From a virus, in IMG/VR virus record IMGVR_UViG_3300046315_000118, positions 1 through 54,455 of that record: a stretch of DNA of 54,455 bases. The stretch is one strand, 5' to 3'. Positions within the stretch are counted from its first letter, which is position 1; the number at the start of each line of letters is the position of its first letter. Under the pieces are notes generated by a model. The model was given only the letters and a program-made list of their open reading frames with translations. It was not told the DNA's origin and did not search any database. Position numbers and translations under genes: made by a program. This document shows, piece after piece, positions 44,217 through 51,584 of this stretch.

Positions 44217-44464
44217 AGCGAATTAAATTGATGAAGTTTGTCTAGTTTTGAACTATAAATGGTTTTGGCATTATCCAATTCTACTGATATAGCCACAAAC
44301 TTTTCTAGTACGCTTGCACTAAATCTGTGGTCTTTATACCCGACTTTAGCTAGGTGCGCTTCCCTAGAATATACTTTCCAGGTAGTATTAAGTACTCCGG
44401 CTTTTTGTTTAAAGTCGTCCCACTCATCCTCATCTTCCGCTATTGCTTTTTGGCCACAGCCCAT
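44213..44464 (-). CDS. hypothetical small protein
   Basis: 83 residues, helical, starting MGCGQKAIAEDEDEWDDFKQ and ending in SSKLDKLHQF. Coupled to the lipoprotein by a 4-base overlap; it follows the tRNA-Ser gene. Unknown function. Confidence 0.5.
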   Translation of the reverse strand: MGCGQKAIAEDEDEWDDFKQKAGVLNTTWKVYSREAHLAKVGYKDHRFSASVLEKFVAISVELDNAKTIYSSKLDKLHQFNSL

Positions 44465-44486
44465 GTGCTTCTTTCATTAATTATAT

Positions 44487-44578
44487 TGGCGGAATGCTAG
44501 AGAGTCGAACTCTAAAGGCCATACTATGTGCTCGACGGTTTTCAAGACCGCTCCCATCTCCAGTTGGGTTGGCATTCC
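44487..44578 (-). tRNA. tRNA-Ser (TGA)
   Basis: Minus strand, 92 nt with encoded CCA and a long variable arm. Acceptor GGAATGC/GCATTCC perfect, anticodon stem GCGGT/ACCGT around CTTGAAA, T-arm TAGAG/CTCTA. Confidence 0.92.
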
Positions 44579-44579
44579 A

Positions 44580-44768
44580 TTATTCATTTACGGTTTCTAT
44601 ATATCTGTGGTATAGAAAGTACTGTTCATTATCTATGCTTTTATTACCATTATAGCATAAATCACCTTGATACATTGTTAGAATAGTACCTACTGGTATT
44701 CTCTCCATATAGGAATCATTATGCGTTAAGAATGTAAGGTATAACTCTACAAGTGTTCGGTATTTCAT
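44580..44768 (-). CDS. hypothetical small protein
   Basis: 62 residues (YRTLVELYLTFLTHNDSYME, then IPVGTILTMYQGDLCYNG), beta-rich end. It overlaps the upstream gene by 4 bases and stops just before the tRNA-Ser 5' end. Unknown function. Confidence 0.5.
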   Translation of the reverse strand: MKYRTLVELYLTFLTHNDSYMERIPVGTILTMYQGDLCYNGNKSIDNEQYFLYHRYIETVNE

Positions 44769-44977
44769 AAATGTACAACGTCTCCATTACAAAGACGATG
44801 GTCAATAGGATGATTAATCATACCTAACTGCTCGTCAAAATAAGGATGTTTTCTATATTGATCTAAACAAAGATAACAGTACATATTACCAGATGCACGA
44901 CGCCAGTTAGGGTCGTAGTCTTGATGTAACATTTCAAATAATCGTTGCGTTGAATTTTGAACTCTATAGTGATTCAC
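44765..44977 (-). CDS. hypothetical small protein, possible metal site
   Basis: 70 residues from a GTG start at 44977. It contains YCYLCLDQYRKHPYF and HPIDHRLCNG, giving Cys and His residues that could bind zinc. A strong 18-bp inverted repeat lies 36 bases upstream. Unknown function. Confidence 0.45.
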   Translation of the reverse strand: MNHYRVQNSTQRLFEMLHQDYDPNWRRASGNMYCYLCLDQYRKHPYFDEQLGMINHPIDHRLCNGDVVHL

Positions 44978-45012
44978 GGTTTATCTACCCGTTCCCAACT
45001 CCATGGACAAAT

Positions 45013-45101
45013 CACTAATAAAAATACTCACCATGATACCTCCGTTTACATTTCTTTAGGCTCGGTACAATTGACCTCAGAATTGAGTATTTTTATTAGT
45101 G
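45013..45101. repeat. 18-bp perfect inverted repeat with 53-base loop
   Basis: CACTAATAAAAATACTCA (45013-45030) is the exact reverse complement of 45084-45101. It follows the tmRNA coding piece on the minus strand. No T-run follows on that side. It could be the 3' boundary structure of the tmRNA precursor or a separate RNA. Confidence 0.75.
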
Positions 45102-45114
45102 CCCAGTATTCTTT

Positions 45115-45274
45115 TACAAGGAACTGGGCGAACCTCGTTTGAGCGTTTAAGCCGCTAGGCGAACCTCAAAGATTGCATCATTTGCTGCATTTACTTAATT
45201 TGTCTCATTAACGTCGTAACATGACGTGTTGCGTATCTTCTATCCGTAACCCAATCGAAAACCTGGTCACCCAC
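45115..45274 (-). ncRNA. ssrA: tmRNA, coding piece (5' tRNA-like end, pseudoknot, tag ORF)
   Basis: Minus strand. The mature 5' end is GTGGGTG at 45274, which pairs with the acceptor piece's CACCTAC. ACCAGGTT TTCGATTGGG follows, matching the conserved tmRNA D-loop region (GGNTTCGA). ACGTC/GACGT around 45211-45227 can form PK1. The tag (45185-45147) starts at a GCA resume codon: A-N-D-A-I-F-E-V-R-L-A-A, stop TAA. TTGGGTT (45248-45254) can pair with GGATCCAA of the acceptor piece as helix P2. The hairpin GCCCAG/CTGGGC just after the tag may mark the end; the exact 3' end is unknown. Confidence 0.85.
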
Positions 45275-45275
45275 A

Positions 45276-45833
45276 TCATATATGCCTAAGCCTGTGACAG
45301 CTAGGACATAATAGTACACATTTCTCTATTTCCGGGACTATATCCTTATTGAACTTATCTTTTGACATAGTTCCAGATACCGCTTGTCCAATACTAAAAA
45401 GCTTGTTACTTGGGTCTTTATGATGAAAATCTAAAAACCCGTACTTATTAGTATTACCACAATCAAAGCACTCGTACTTAGCGCCAGTACTATTAAGGTA
45501 GTCTAGTATTAGTTGCGCTGTATTGGCTTTTCGTTCTTTGCCAGAACAATTTTTACAAGATGGCTTGTACCGCACGGTACCACTACTATTTATTCCATTA
45601 GAGTAGAAGGCGTCCAAGGTCAGTGTAGTATTACAAACACGGCACTGTTTGGTACCTAGCTCTCTATCTGCTTTTCTAATATTAGGACTAACTCCAACTA
45701 AATTAAAATTTCTTTTAGCTGTAGCTATTGACCCTCTACTACAATTATAGTAATTCATCAGCTGCGGTATAGTATAGCCAGAGCTTACTAGATTGGTAAA
45801 CTCTTCCTTGTTTTTAATAAGTGACTTTGTCAT
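45276..45833 (-). CDS. HNH endonuclease inside the tmRNA intervening segment
   Basis: 185 residues from the ATG at 45833, chosen because GAAGGAG lies 5 bases upstream (an in-frame ATG at 45860 lacks this). The N-terminal HTH-like part (YTIPQLMNYYNCSRGSIATA) is followed by a zinc-finger pair (CRVCN, CKNC), then CFDCG, the HNH core FLDFHHKDPSNK (about 137-148) and CPSCHRLRH. It is a homing-type nuclease. Its stop ends one base before the tmRNA 5' end. Confidence 0.9.
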   Translation of the reverse strand: MTKSLIKNKEEFTNLVSSGYTIPQLMNYYNCSRGSIATAKRNFNLVGVSPNIRKADRELGTKQCRVCNTTLTLDAFYSNGINSSGTVRYKPSCKNCSGKERKANTAQLILDYLNSTGAKYECFDCGNTNKYGFLDFHHKDPSNKLFSIGQAVSGTMSKDKFNKDIVPEIEKCVLLCPSCHRLRHI

Positions 45834-45863
45834 ATTAACTCCTTCGTTAATTTTAGACATATA

Positions 45864-45941
45864 TGGTGTAGGTGGAGGGAATCGAACCCTCGTCTTGGAT
45901 CCTTTTAGTTGATCCGAATTACAACAATTTAATAGGTACTA
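45864..45941 (-). ncRNA. ssrA: tmRNA, acceptor piece (T-arm and CCA end)
   Basis: Minus strand. T-arm GAGGG/CCCTC around TTCGATT, acceptor CACCTAC, discriminator A and encoded CCA ending at 45864. No D-arm or matching 5' acceptor strand lies upstream; the partner strand GTGGGTG is 590 bases downstream at 45274-45268. GGATCCAA before the T-arm can pair with TTGGGTT of the coding piece. This is the order of a circularly permuted two-piece tmRNA. The 5' limit is set by the upstream gene's stop and is approximate. Confidence 0.85.
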
Positions 45942-46196
45942 TCAAAATAGCCCTAATTGTTCGCAAGGCTTGATATACTTTAACAAGTCCTGCTTTTCTT
46001 TTTGCTCAGCGTCTCTAGCTGCTTTCAGCCAATCAAACTTTTCTACTTGAATACAATTAGGTTGTTTATGTATTTTGTCATACTCCTCCGCTTTACGAAT
46101 TAGTTCCATGAACCAATCCCTGTCTGTTGGAGGTATAAAAGTAGGATCTGGCCATTTACGCATAGCGTGATCTGTAACCATAGATACTGTACACAT
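45942..46196 (-). CDS. hypothetical small protein
   Basis: 84 residues (VTDHAMRKWPDPTFIPPTDR, then DWFMELIRKAEEYDKIHKQP and EQKEKQDLLKYIKPCEQLGLF). The pattern is known to me from phage hypotheticals near structural accessory genes, without a function. Start and stop are tightly packed: TAATG with the gene upstream and tmRNA right after. Confidence 0.55.
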   Translation of the reverse strand: MCTVSMVTDHAMRKWPDPTFIPPTDRDWFMELIRKAEEYDKIHKQPNCIQVEKFDWLKAARDAEQKEKQDLLKYIKPCEQLGLF

Positions 46197-46369
46197 TACT
46201 TTACCCTTACCGAATCTTTAGCTGCCTGAATACTGAATACAGGTTGAGCGTTAGACTTATGATTTGTAACAATACCCAGCATATTATTGCCAGTATATTT
46301 CATTGGTGGTTTTGGGGATGTAGAGCCTTTGAACTTAAGCTCAAAGTCGGTTTTAAGTTTATGTTCCAT
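46196..46369 (-). CDS. small basic hypothetical protein
   Basis: 57 residues, starting MEHKLKTDFELKFKG with TSPKPPMKYTGNNMLGIVT in the middle. The TAATG overlap with the next gene and 11-base overlap with the gene upstream support translation. Unknown function. Confidence 0.55.
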   Translation of the reverse strand: MEHKLKTDFELKFKGSTSPKPPMKYTGNNMLGIVTNHKSNAQPVFSIQAAKDSVRVK

Positions 46370-46628
46370 AAGCTAAATCACTGTCCATTTCTTTTGGAGT
46401 CTCCTCTACTGAAATAACCATGAGAGACATATTAGTATTCTTATCAAAAATTTCTACAGTATCTTCATCTAGATAAACTTCATCTAGGCGATACCCTCTA
46501 TATACTATAGTTAAATACCACGTAACCTTAAATAAGTACCATTGGGTACGAAAGGTACCACTAGTATGTTTAATTATTTTTGGTAACGAGGGGTTGGTGG
46601 TAGATCTTATAGTTACAGTATATAGCAT
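46359..46628 (-). CDS. hypothetical small protein
   Basis: 89 residues, beta-rich (LYTVTIRSTTNPSLPKIIKH, then YRGYRLDEVYLDEDTVEIF). It follows tRNA-Ser (GCT). Unknown function. Confidence 0.5.
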   Translation of the reverse strand: MLYTVTIRSTTNPSLPKIIKHTSGTFRTQWYLFKVTWYLTIVYRGYRLDEVYLDEDTVEIFDKNTNMSLMVISVEETPKEMDSDLAYGT

Positions 46629-46634
46629 ATTATT

Positions 46635-46721
46635 TGGCGGAAGTTATAGGAATCGAACCTATCAGCCCATTTCTGAACGGGAGTTTAGCAAACTCCGGTC
46701 GCACCTTGCAACACAACTTCC
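46635..46721 (-). tRNA. tRNA-Ser (GCT)
   Basis: Minus strand, 87 nt with encoded CCA. Acceptor GGAAGTT/AACTTCC, anticodon stem GGAGT/ACTCC around TTGCTAA, long variable arm, T-arm ATAGG/CCTAT. With GGA and TGA it gives this phage three serine tRNAs. Confidence 0.93.
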
Positions 46722-46934
46722 TTAAATTTGTCCGTGATCTGAGAAACGCATACGCGCCCCACAAGCGGGGCAGTCTAGATAGCGATAGTATTCTTTATCG
46801 CCTAGATAGTCTGAGTCATAGTCGCGCTTTAGTTCTGATAACGAAAAGCTAATTACTGACTTGCACAATTTATGCTCGCGCTCAAACTGTCCTAACTTAA
46901 CTACACTGGCCAAGGTACTCTCCCATCGAATCAA
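46722..46934 (-). CDS. zinc-ribbon-like small protein
   Basis: 70 residues. A CPACGARMRF motif near the end gives one Cys pair; HKLCKSV upstream could give the other ligands. Its start codon lies just after the palindromic promoter at 46940. Unknown function. Confidence 0.5.
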   Translation of the reverse strand: MIRWESTLASVVKLGQFEREHKLCKSVISFSLSELKRDYDSDYLGDKEYYRYLDCPACGARMRFSDHGQI

Positions 46935-46936
46935 TA

Positions 46937-46968
46937 GATATTATAGCCCATATGGGCTATAATATCAA
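46937..46968 (-). promoter_or_regulatory. promoter made of a 30-bp perfect palindrome
   Basis: On the minus strand TTGATA (46968-46963), 17 bases, TATAAT (46945-46940). Positions 46937-46966 form a perfect palindrome (arms of 15 bases; centre CCCATATGGG) covering the spacer, the -10 box and most of the -35 box. It drives the zinc-ribbon-like gene and tRNA-Ser (GCT). Confidence 0.85.
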
Positions 46969-46978
46969 GTGTAAATTT

Positions 46979-48370
46979 TTACACTACACAACGTGCGCGA
47001 ATTTGGTCTAGCGTTTGCTTATTGTACTGGTAACCATAAGAGTATACAACGTCCATAACATTTTCAAATTCTTCTGACAGCCTGTTCATGCTATTGGCGG
47101 TAATAAATTCTCCTGTAATTTTGCTACGCATAAGCACAAGGAAACCTTCTTTAGATTGCTTACCGCTATCAGTAATAGGCTTTTTGGAAATTCCAACCCA
47201 CTTGCCATCCTTAAGAACAGCGCTAGCCTTTTGAGCAAACTTGAAAGTATCGCGGTTAACTTTTTGCAGCAGAGCACCGCCGGAGCCAAACACGATATTA
47301 TCTGCGCTGTATCCAAGAGCTAGGGTTTTACCAAGCAAGGACTTAATGCTCATATGGTCAACACCGTCACCTTGAAGCAGGCCGACGTTATTGATTTTCT
47401 TGTATCCCTTAGCGTTGGTAACATAACCAAAAGCAGACGCCTGCATTTCAAGGATACGAGGAACAACTTCCATCATATCGCCGGAGTCCGGTCGAAACAC
47501 AATCTTAGCACCGCTAGCAATAATTTGATTCTTAAACCTAGTACACAGAAGCGACGCAGCACGATAAACGTCGTATCCGTCAATAACGATACTAACGATA
47601 GCACCCGGTTTAGCATACGTATCTAGCATGTGCTTAAGGTACTCGGCTTCGCTTTCAATATCGGAACCAAAAGAACATTCGATACTGTGCTCAGAAGCTG
47701 GCACTGAAAAGCCGGCCATCTGACTGCCGTAGTAATAGTTAGCAGCCCGCACACCTTCAATGGTATCAGATCCCATGAAGTTAACAAGGTGAGCTGCACC
47801 GCCAATTTCTGCTTGTTCTGCACTGGTAACACCTCGACCGCCGAAGTCGTGTAGAGCAAAACCTAGCATATTCAAATCCGCACCGCTAATACGATAGAAG
47901 TGGGCGATATCCTTCTTGATAGCGTAGTCCATAGTTGCAATAGTGGTAGGGTACCACACAGCACGCAACATTGCGGTTTCCAGGTAACTGGCAACCCAGA
48001 ACAACTTAGGGTCAGCACAAGTAATGTTTACAATAACATTACCACTAGGCACTGGGAGGCCTTCTGGTACTGCAAGAATAGTAACCGGAAAGAACCCTTC
48101 ATATGTCTTAATCATGTACTCCCAAGGAGTACGATCAAAAGGCTCGCCGTGCAATGAAGCAAAGGCTTCAGCTTCGTCAATGTGCGCCACAGTAATAGGG
48201 TGCGACAAAAACTTTGTAATCCACATCTGTAGACCAAATGGCACAATCATATCTCGGCCACCTGTACGGGCCTCAATATAGGAAGTCATACCAGTCACAT
48301 TTGACGGATATGCCTTAGCATGGGACAGCTTGTAGCTATCAACGGCGAGAATAGGGTTAAAAGTCAGCAT
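46979..48370 (-). CDS. nadV: nicotinamide phosphoribosyltransferase
   Basis: 463 residues, the usual NAMPT length. Landmarks: SYKLSHAKAYP near the start, LHDFGGRGVTSAEQAEIGG (about 168-186), IVIDGYDVYRA, IVFRPDSGDM (phosphate site) and LLQGDGVDHMSI. It joins nicotinamide to PRPP, giving NMN. It has its own promoter, and the NadM-Nudix gene 440 bases upstream supplies the next step. Confidence 0.95.
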   Translation of the reverse strand: MLTFNPILAVDSYKLSHAKAYPSNVTGMTSYIEARTGGRDMIVPFGLQMWITKFLSHPITVAHIDEAEAFASLHGEPFDRTPWEYMIKTYEGFFPVTILAVPEGLPVPSGNVIVNITCADPKLFWVASYLETAMLRAVWYPTTIATMDYAIKKDIAHFYRISGADLNMLGFALHDFGGRGVTSAEQAEIGGAAHLVNFMGSDTIEGVRAANYYYGSQMAGFSVPASEHSIECSFGSDIESEAEYLKHMLDTYAKPGAIVSIVIDGYDVYRAASLLCTRFKNQIIASGAKIVFRPDSGDMMEVVPRILEMQASAFGYVTNAKGYKKINNVGLLQGDGVDHMSIKSLLGKTLALGYSADNIVFGSGGALLQKVNRDTFKFAQKASAVLKDGKWVGISKKPITDSGKQSKEGFLVLMRSKITGEFITANSMNRLSEEFENVMDVVYSYGYQYNKQTLDQIRARCVV

Positions 48371-48426
48371 AGTAAGCTCCTTACTAGGTTAGTTGATAGA
48401 AAGTGTCTTTCACTTTCTATATAGAA

Positions 48427-48455
48427 ATTGTAATATAATTTAACTAAAGATTCAA
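48427..48455 (-). promoter_or_regulatory. sigma70-type promoter for nadV
   Basis: On the minus strand TTGAAT (48455-48450), 17 bases, TACAAT (48432-48427), with the ACTTGA extension. It starts about 56 bases before the nadV ATG. Confidence 0.8.
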
Positions 48456-48456
48456 G

Positions 48457-48813
48457 TTAGTATTTTGAGTTCTTTAAGTTGTTCAGTTCTTCTTCGAGAT
48501 CTTTAATTCGCTTAGCATTAAATTTACGTCTAGCCGAGGATTCGGCGTCAAGTTTGACTATATCAATCAAATCAATAGTACCACCACGTCCCCACGTCCA
48601 AAATCTTGGAAGCTCTACTGCATACTCAATTGCCTCTTCTAAAGTACCTTCTACAGTTGCTAGATAAGGATTGTGGTGTGAGCCGCCAAAATCACAGTTA
48701 GGGTCTTCACCACAAATACGCCAAATACCTTCATGAGACATAGGCAAACCATACCAAGCATTCCAGGTATGATCTTTGTTACGCTCTAGAAAATCTTTAA
48801 CTTTAGTACTCAT
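48457..48813 (-). CDS. hypothetical protein
   Basis: 118 residues. RNKDHTWNAWYGLPMSHEGI, EDPNCDFGGSHHNPYLATVE and an acidic helical end (KRIKDLEEELNNLKNSK). The GSHHNPYL segment is conserved in phage hypotheticals I have seen. It is coupled to the NadM-Nudix stop by one base, so may act in the same pathway; unknown function. Confidence 0.55.
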   Translation of the reverse strand: MSTKVKDFLERNKDHTWNAWYGLPMSHEGIWRICGEDPNCDFGGSHHNPYLATVEGTLEEAIEYAVELPRFWTWGRGGTIDLIDIVKLDAESSARRKFNAKRIKDLEEELNNLKNSKY

Positions 48814-49889
48814 TAGTTTTTTACTCGATCAAGCATAGTGGAGAACATAGCATGGTGGTCTTCAAACCATAGCCAAGGCTTATCTTGCACTTCTGCAATA
48901 GGATAAAACTTAACTTTTTGCACTTCGCCCTTTTGCCCCTTTAGTTTAGGAAGGGCAAATCCGTCGCGGAGCTTGAGTAGAAAACAAGTTGTAATAGTGC
49001 GCCCACGCAAGCTACGATTAGGGTGATCAAATATCTCTTTGTCACAAATACTCCCATAAAGCTGTGCATCAGATAGTTGAATAGAAGTTTCTTCTTTTAG
49101 CTCGCGCACAGCTGCGTCTACTAACTTCTCATTTTGTTCTACAAAACCACCTGGCAAGGCTAGAAGGCCCTTACCTGGCTGCTCTCCACGAGTAACTAGT
49201 AGCACATGCCCTGATTGAATCACACAAGTATCTACTGTTACAAAAGTGGGAGGGTACGGAGCAGCCTCCCAAGACTTACGGTATTTCTTAATAAATTCAT
49301 ACTCTGCCTTCAGCGTAGTAAATTCACTACTTACTAGGAATTTATCTAGAAATAGCTGCGTAGCTTCAGGAGTTTTGTACTCCCAGGCATTTCCGCCACT
49401 AAACATATCATTACGCAGAACTGTAGAGCTAAGGTCAAATCCTGCTGAGGTTTCTCCAACTAGATCAGTAGTGAAAAAGTTGCCGAATACATTTAGATAC
49501 CACGTACTTTCGTCTCGGTTGGCGCCGGTTAGAATATTGGGCCAAGAATCAGGTACGTCGTGCCTCTGCCTAACATCTACGACGGAAGCCTGTACTTCTC
49601 GAATCCACTTCTGGTCATTGTATGGATAGTCCTGTAGCGGGCGGATATGTAGCTCGCCTAATTCCACACCTGTACGAGCGGATAGATAGGCCTCGGTCTT
49701 GTACCAATCTAGGATAACTTGCTTACGTTCCTCATATGTGAAAGGATTCTTGATGTTACGTGCTTGATAGGAACTACCAATCAAAAGCACAACAACCTCG
49801 GAACCTTTCAGCGCTCGTAAAAGCACTTCAGATTGACCGAGGTGGAATAGGGAAAACCTACCAATATAGGTAGTAACTTGGTTTTGCAT
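48813..49889 (-). CDS. nadM: bifunctional NMN adenylyltransferase / Nudix hydrolase
   Basis: 358 residues. The N-terminal nucleotidyltransferase has YIGRFSLFHLGQSEVL, where the usual GRFxPxHxGH reads HLGQ, and SSTVLRNDMFSG (ISSTxxR motif, about 163). The C-terminal Nudix box is GGFVEQNEKLVDAAVRELKE followed by ET (about 248-269). It turns NMN plus ATP into NAD+, and the Nudix part probably cuts ADP-ribose or related compounds. With NadV it gives a two-step NAD+ salvage route. Confidence 0.9.
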   Translation of the reverse strand: MQNQVTTYIGRFSLFHLGQSEVLLRALKGSEVVVLLIGSSYQARNIKNPFTYEERKQVILDWYKTEAYLSARTGVELGELHIRPLQDYPYNDQKWIREVQASVVDVRQRHDVPDSWPNILTGANRDESTWYLNVFGNFFTTDLVGETSAGFDLSSTVLRNDMFSGGNAWEYKTPEATQLFLDKFLVSSEFTTLKAEYEFIKKYRKSWEAAPYPPTFVTVDTCVIQSGHVLLVTRGEQPGKGLLALPGGFVEQNEKLVDAAVRELKEETSIQLSDAQLYGSICDKEIFDHPNRSLRGRTITTCFLLKLRDGFALPKLKGQKGEVQKVKFYPIAEVQDKPWLWFEDHHAMFSTMLDRVKN

Positions 49890-50004
49890 ACTAGCTCCTA
49901 GTGCAATGAAAGCGACGGTCTATCCGTCTGGAAATAATAGGTCTAGAACTTGATGAGACAGGGTGTGGTTCATTAAAGGTGAAGTACCTGATCTCGTACA
50001 CTAA

Positions 50005-50093
50005 GACTTTGGAAAGTATTAGAACAAAGTAGTAACGGGCTGATTTCGTCCAAAGAAGTAACCGTTACAATACACTAAATACTTGCCAAAGTC
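50005..50093 (-). ncRNA. YR-1: minimal Y-like RNA downstream of the TROVE gene
   Basis: Minus strand, 89 nt. Outer helix of 16 positions with one mismatch (GACTTTGG then AAGTATT, pairing with AATACTT then CCAAAGTC). Then TAGTG, upper helix GTAACGG/CCGTTAC, and TTACTTC starting a 22-base loop. The 3' junction is TTCT before AATAC. It lacks the T-arm and D-arm of the other copies, so it represents the bare Ro-binding stem. Confidence 0.75.
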
Positions 50094-50222
50094 CTGCGAC
50101 TTTGGGAGGGCTTTGACCCTACTTGTCGACCCCTTCCCTAAGGCTTTCACTCATAGCAGGCCTGCGCATGAGCTTCTTGTCGCTTCTTAGTTTAGTCGAA
50201 CCCAGTACCGCGTACTGAGGTG
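50094..50222. other. non-coding leader between TROVE stop and YR-1
   Basis: Minus strand holds CAGTAC/GTACTG (near 50205-50219), CTCAT/ATGAG closing GCAGGCCTGC (near 50149-50173), and CCAAAGTC four bases before the GACTTTGG of YR-1. No ORF. The last item could form a hairpin that competes with the YR-1 outer helix. Confidence 0.5.
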
Positions 50223-51584
50223 TTAGGTGTTAGCTAACTGAAAATATGGAGAAGAAAAATCTTCAGCCATTTGGATGTAGTTCAAACATGCTTCAGAGAA
50301 GCCTGTGATCGTGATCCAATCGTTGTGGGAGATACCGTTTTCGTAAGAGCCAACATTTAGAATGTAGCCTTTAGAATCAGGACGCCGAGTAGGTTGAGTA
50401 CTAGACTGTTCGTCAGTAATTGCAATCATACGATCATACTTACCAACAGCCTTGTTAACTTCCAGCATGGAACGACCTAGGTCGGTTCCGCCACTAGTAG
50501 AGCTACGAATAGCTGCCACTAGAGCAAAGCCACGACGGGGAGGAACCTGCACAGCCTTAGTAGAGAATCCGAAGATTTCTACTTCTTCACACACTTCACG
50601 GCAAAGAACCGCAAGAGCAGCAGCTGCATCAAAACGATCAATATCAGACTTTGCAGAAACTTTTGCGCCGTACATCGAGCCAGAACAATCAACCATTAGC
50701 ACGGTCTTACCAGGTAGCTTAGGCATGCCGGCAGTAGCACGGAACATCATCTGTTCCAGCATGTCTTCGTACTTAGGCACGATACGAGCTGCGGCGATAA
50801 AGCGGAACGGCAAAACACGATCTACGTTAACCTTAGCCCCGTATGCACGAATTAGGCTAGAAGGTACGCCGCTCTGATCCATATTGCGTAGATTACGCAG
50901 GAATGCAAGAGCACCAAGCTTATTTTCCGACATAAGACGAATAAAAGTATCCGCCTTATCAGCGCCAGCAGACAGTTCGGTTTCCCAGGTATCTGGAGTA
51001 GCTAGCTGCTTGTTGGCAATTTTGTTAAATAGCTCAGTTTGTTCCGCGGTTTCAGGCTTCGGGTGAACCAGGAACATAACGTCACGCAGAGAGAAGTTGG
51101 CAGAGTTCTTATCCCACTTAGCAAGTTGGTATTCGTTGAACTTACCAAAGGCCTTAGATAGGCCCTTTTTAACTTGGTTAGAAATAGGCTCTTTAGCATT
51201 TTCCTTGCGATACATAGCAAGGAATTCGCCCATCTCGTCCGGACGCTGAATAACATCAGCTAGATCGTGGGCCTTTAGACCCTTGGTCTTGGCAAGGGTA
51301 CGCATCAGGAAAAGAGGGACATGACGCAGCTTAAACTGCGAACGGGCGGTCTTAGCCAGAGCTGCTACGAAGTCTGAAGACACTTTCGGCACCAGAGATT
51401 CCAGCAACTTAGCAGAAGATTCTCCATCCATATAGAACTGCTTTTCCCAGAGCATGTTCGCCATAGTAAGACGCACAAGCTTTTCAGCAGGAGAGTCCAT
51501 CTTAACCTTTAGACCATTATGGTTAGAGCCATAAGCCTGGGCAAAAGCACGAGATTGGGAAGTATTACGATTTAGGCTAGACAT
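50223..51584 (-). CDS. rsr: Ro60/Rsr-type TROVE-domain protein with vWA domain
   Basis: 453 residues. The N-terminal 270 residues are repeated helices of the TROVE ring (KLVRLTMANMLWEKQFYMDG, then LKLRHVPLFLMRTLAK-like, DVIQRPDEMGEFLAMYRKE). The C-terminal part is a von Willebrand A domain with the MIDAS motif MVDCSGSMYG (about residue 296), GGTDLG and AITDEQSS. Ro proteins bind misfolded RNAs and Y RNAs; in bacteria they tether PNPase or assist rRNA maturation. Six Y-like RNAs precede it in the direction of transcription and one follows. Confidence 0.92.
   Translation of the reverse strand: MSSLNRNTSQSRAFAQAYGSNHNGLKVKMDSPAEKLVRLTMANMLWEKQFYMDGESSAKLLESLVPKVSSDFVAALAKTARSQFKLRHVPLFLMRTLAKTKGLKAHDLADVIQRPDEMGEFLAMYRKENAKEPISNQVKKGLSKAFGKFNEYQLAKWDKNSANFSLRDVMFLVHPKPETAEQTELFNKIANKQLATPDTWETELSAGADKADTFIRLMSENKLGALAFLRNLRNMDQSGVPSSLIRAYGAKVNVDRVLPFRFIAAARIVPKYEDMLEQMMFRATAGMPKLPGKTVLMVDCSGSMYGAKVSAKSDIDRFDAAAALAVLCREVCEEVEIFGFSTKAVQVPPRRGFALVAAIRSSTSGGTDLGRSMLEVNKAVGKYDRMIAITDEQSSTQPTRRPDSKGYILNVGSYENGISHNDWITITGFSEACLNYIQMAEDFSSPYFQLANT

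Noticed and set aside
45864-45941. Ordinary tRNA gene ending in CCA at 45864
   Set aside because: No D-arm or 5' acceptor partner lies upstream; the partner strand lies beyond the HNH gene at the tmRNA coding piece.
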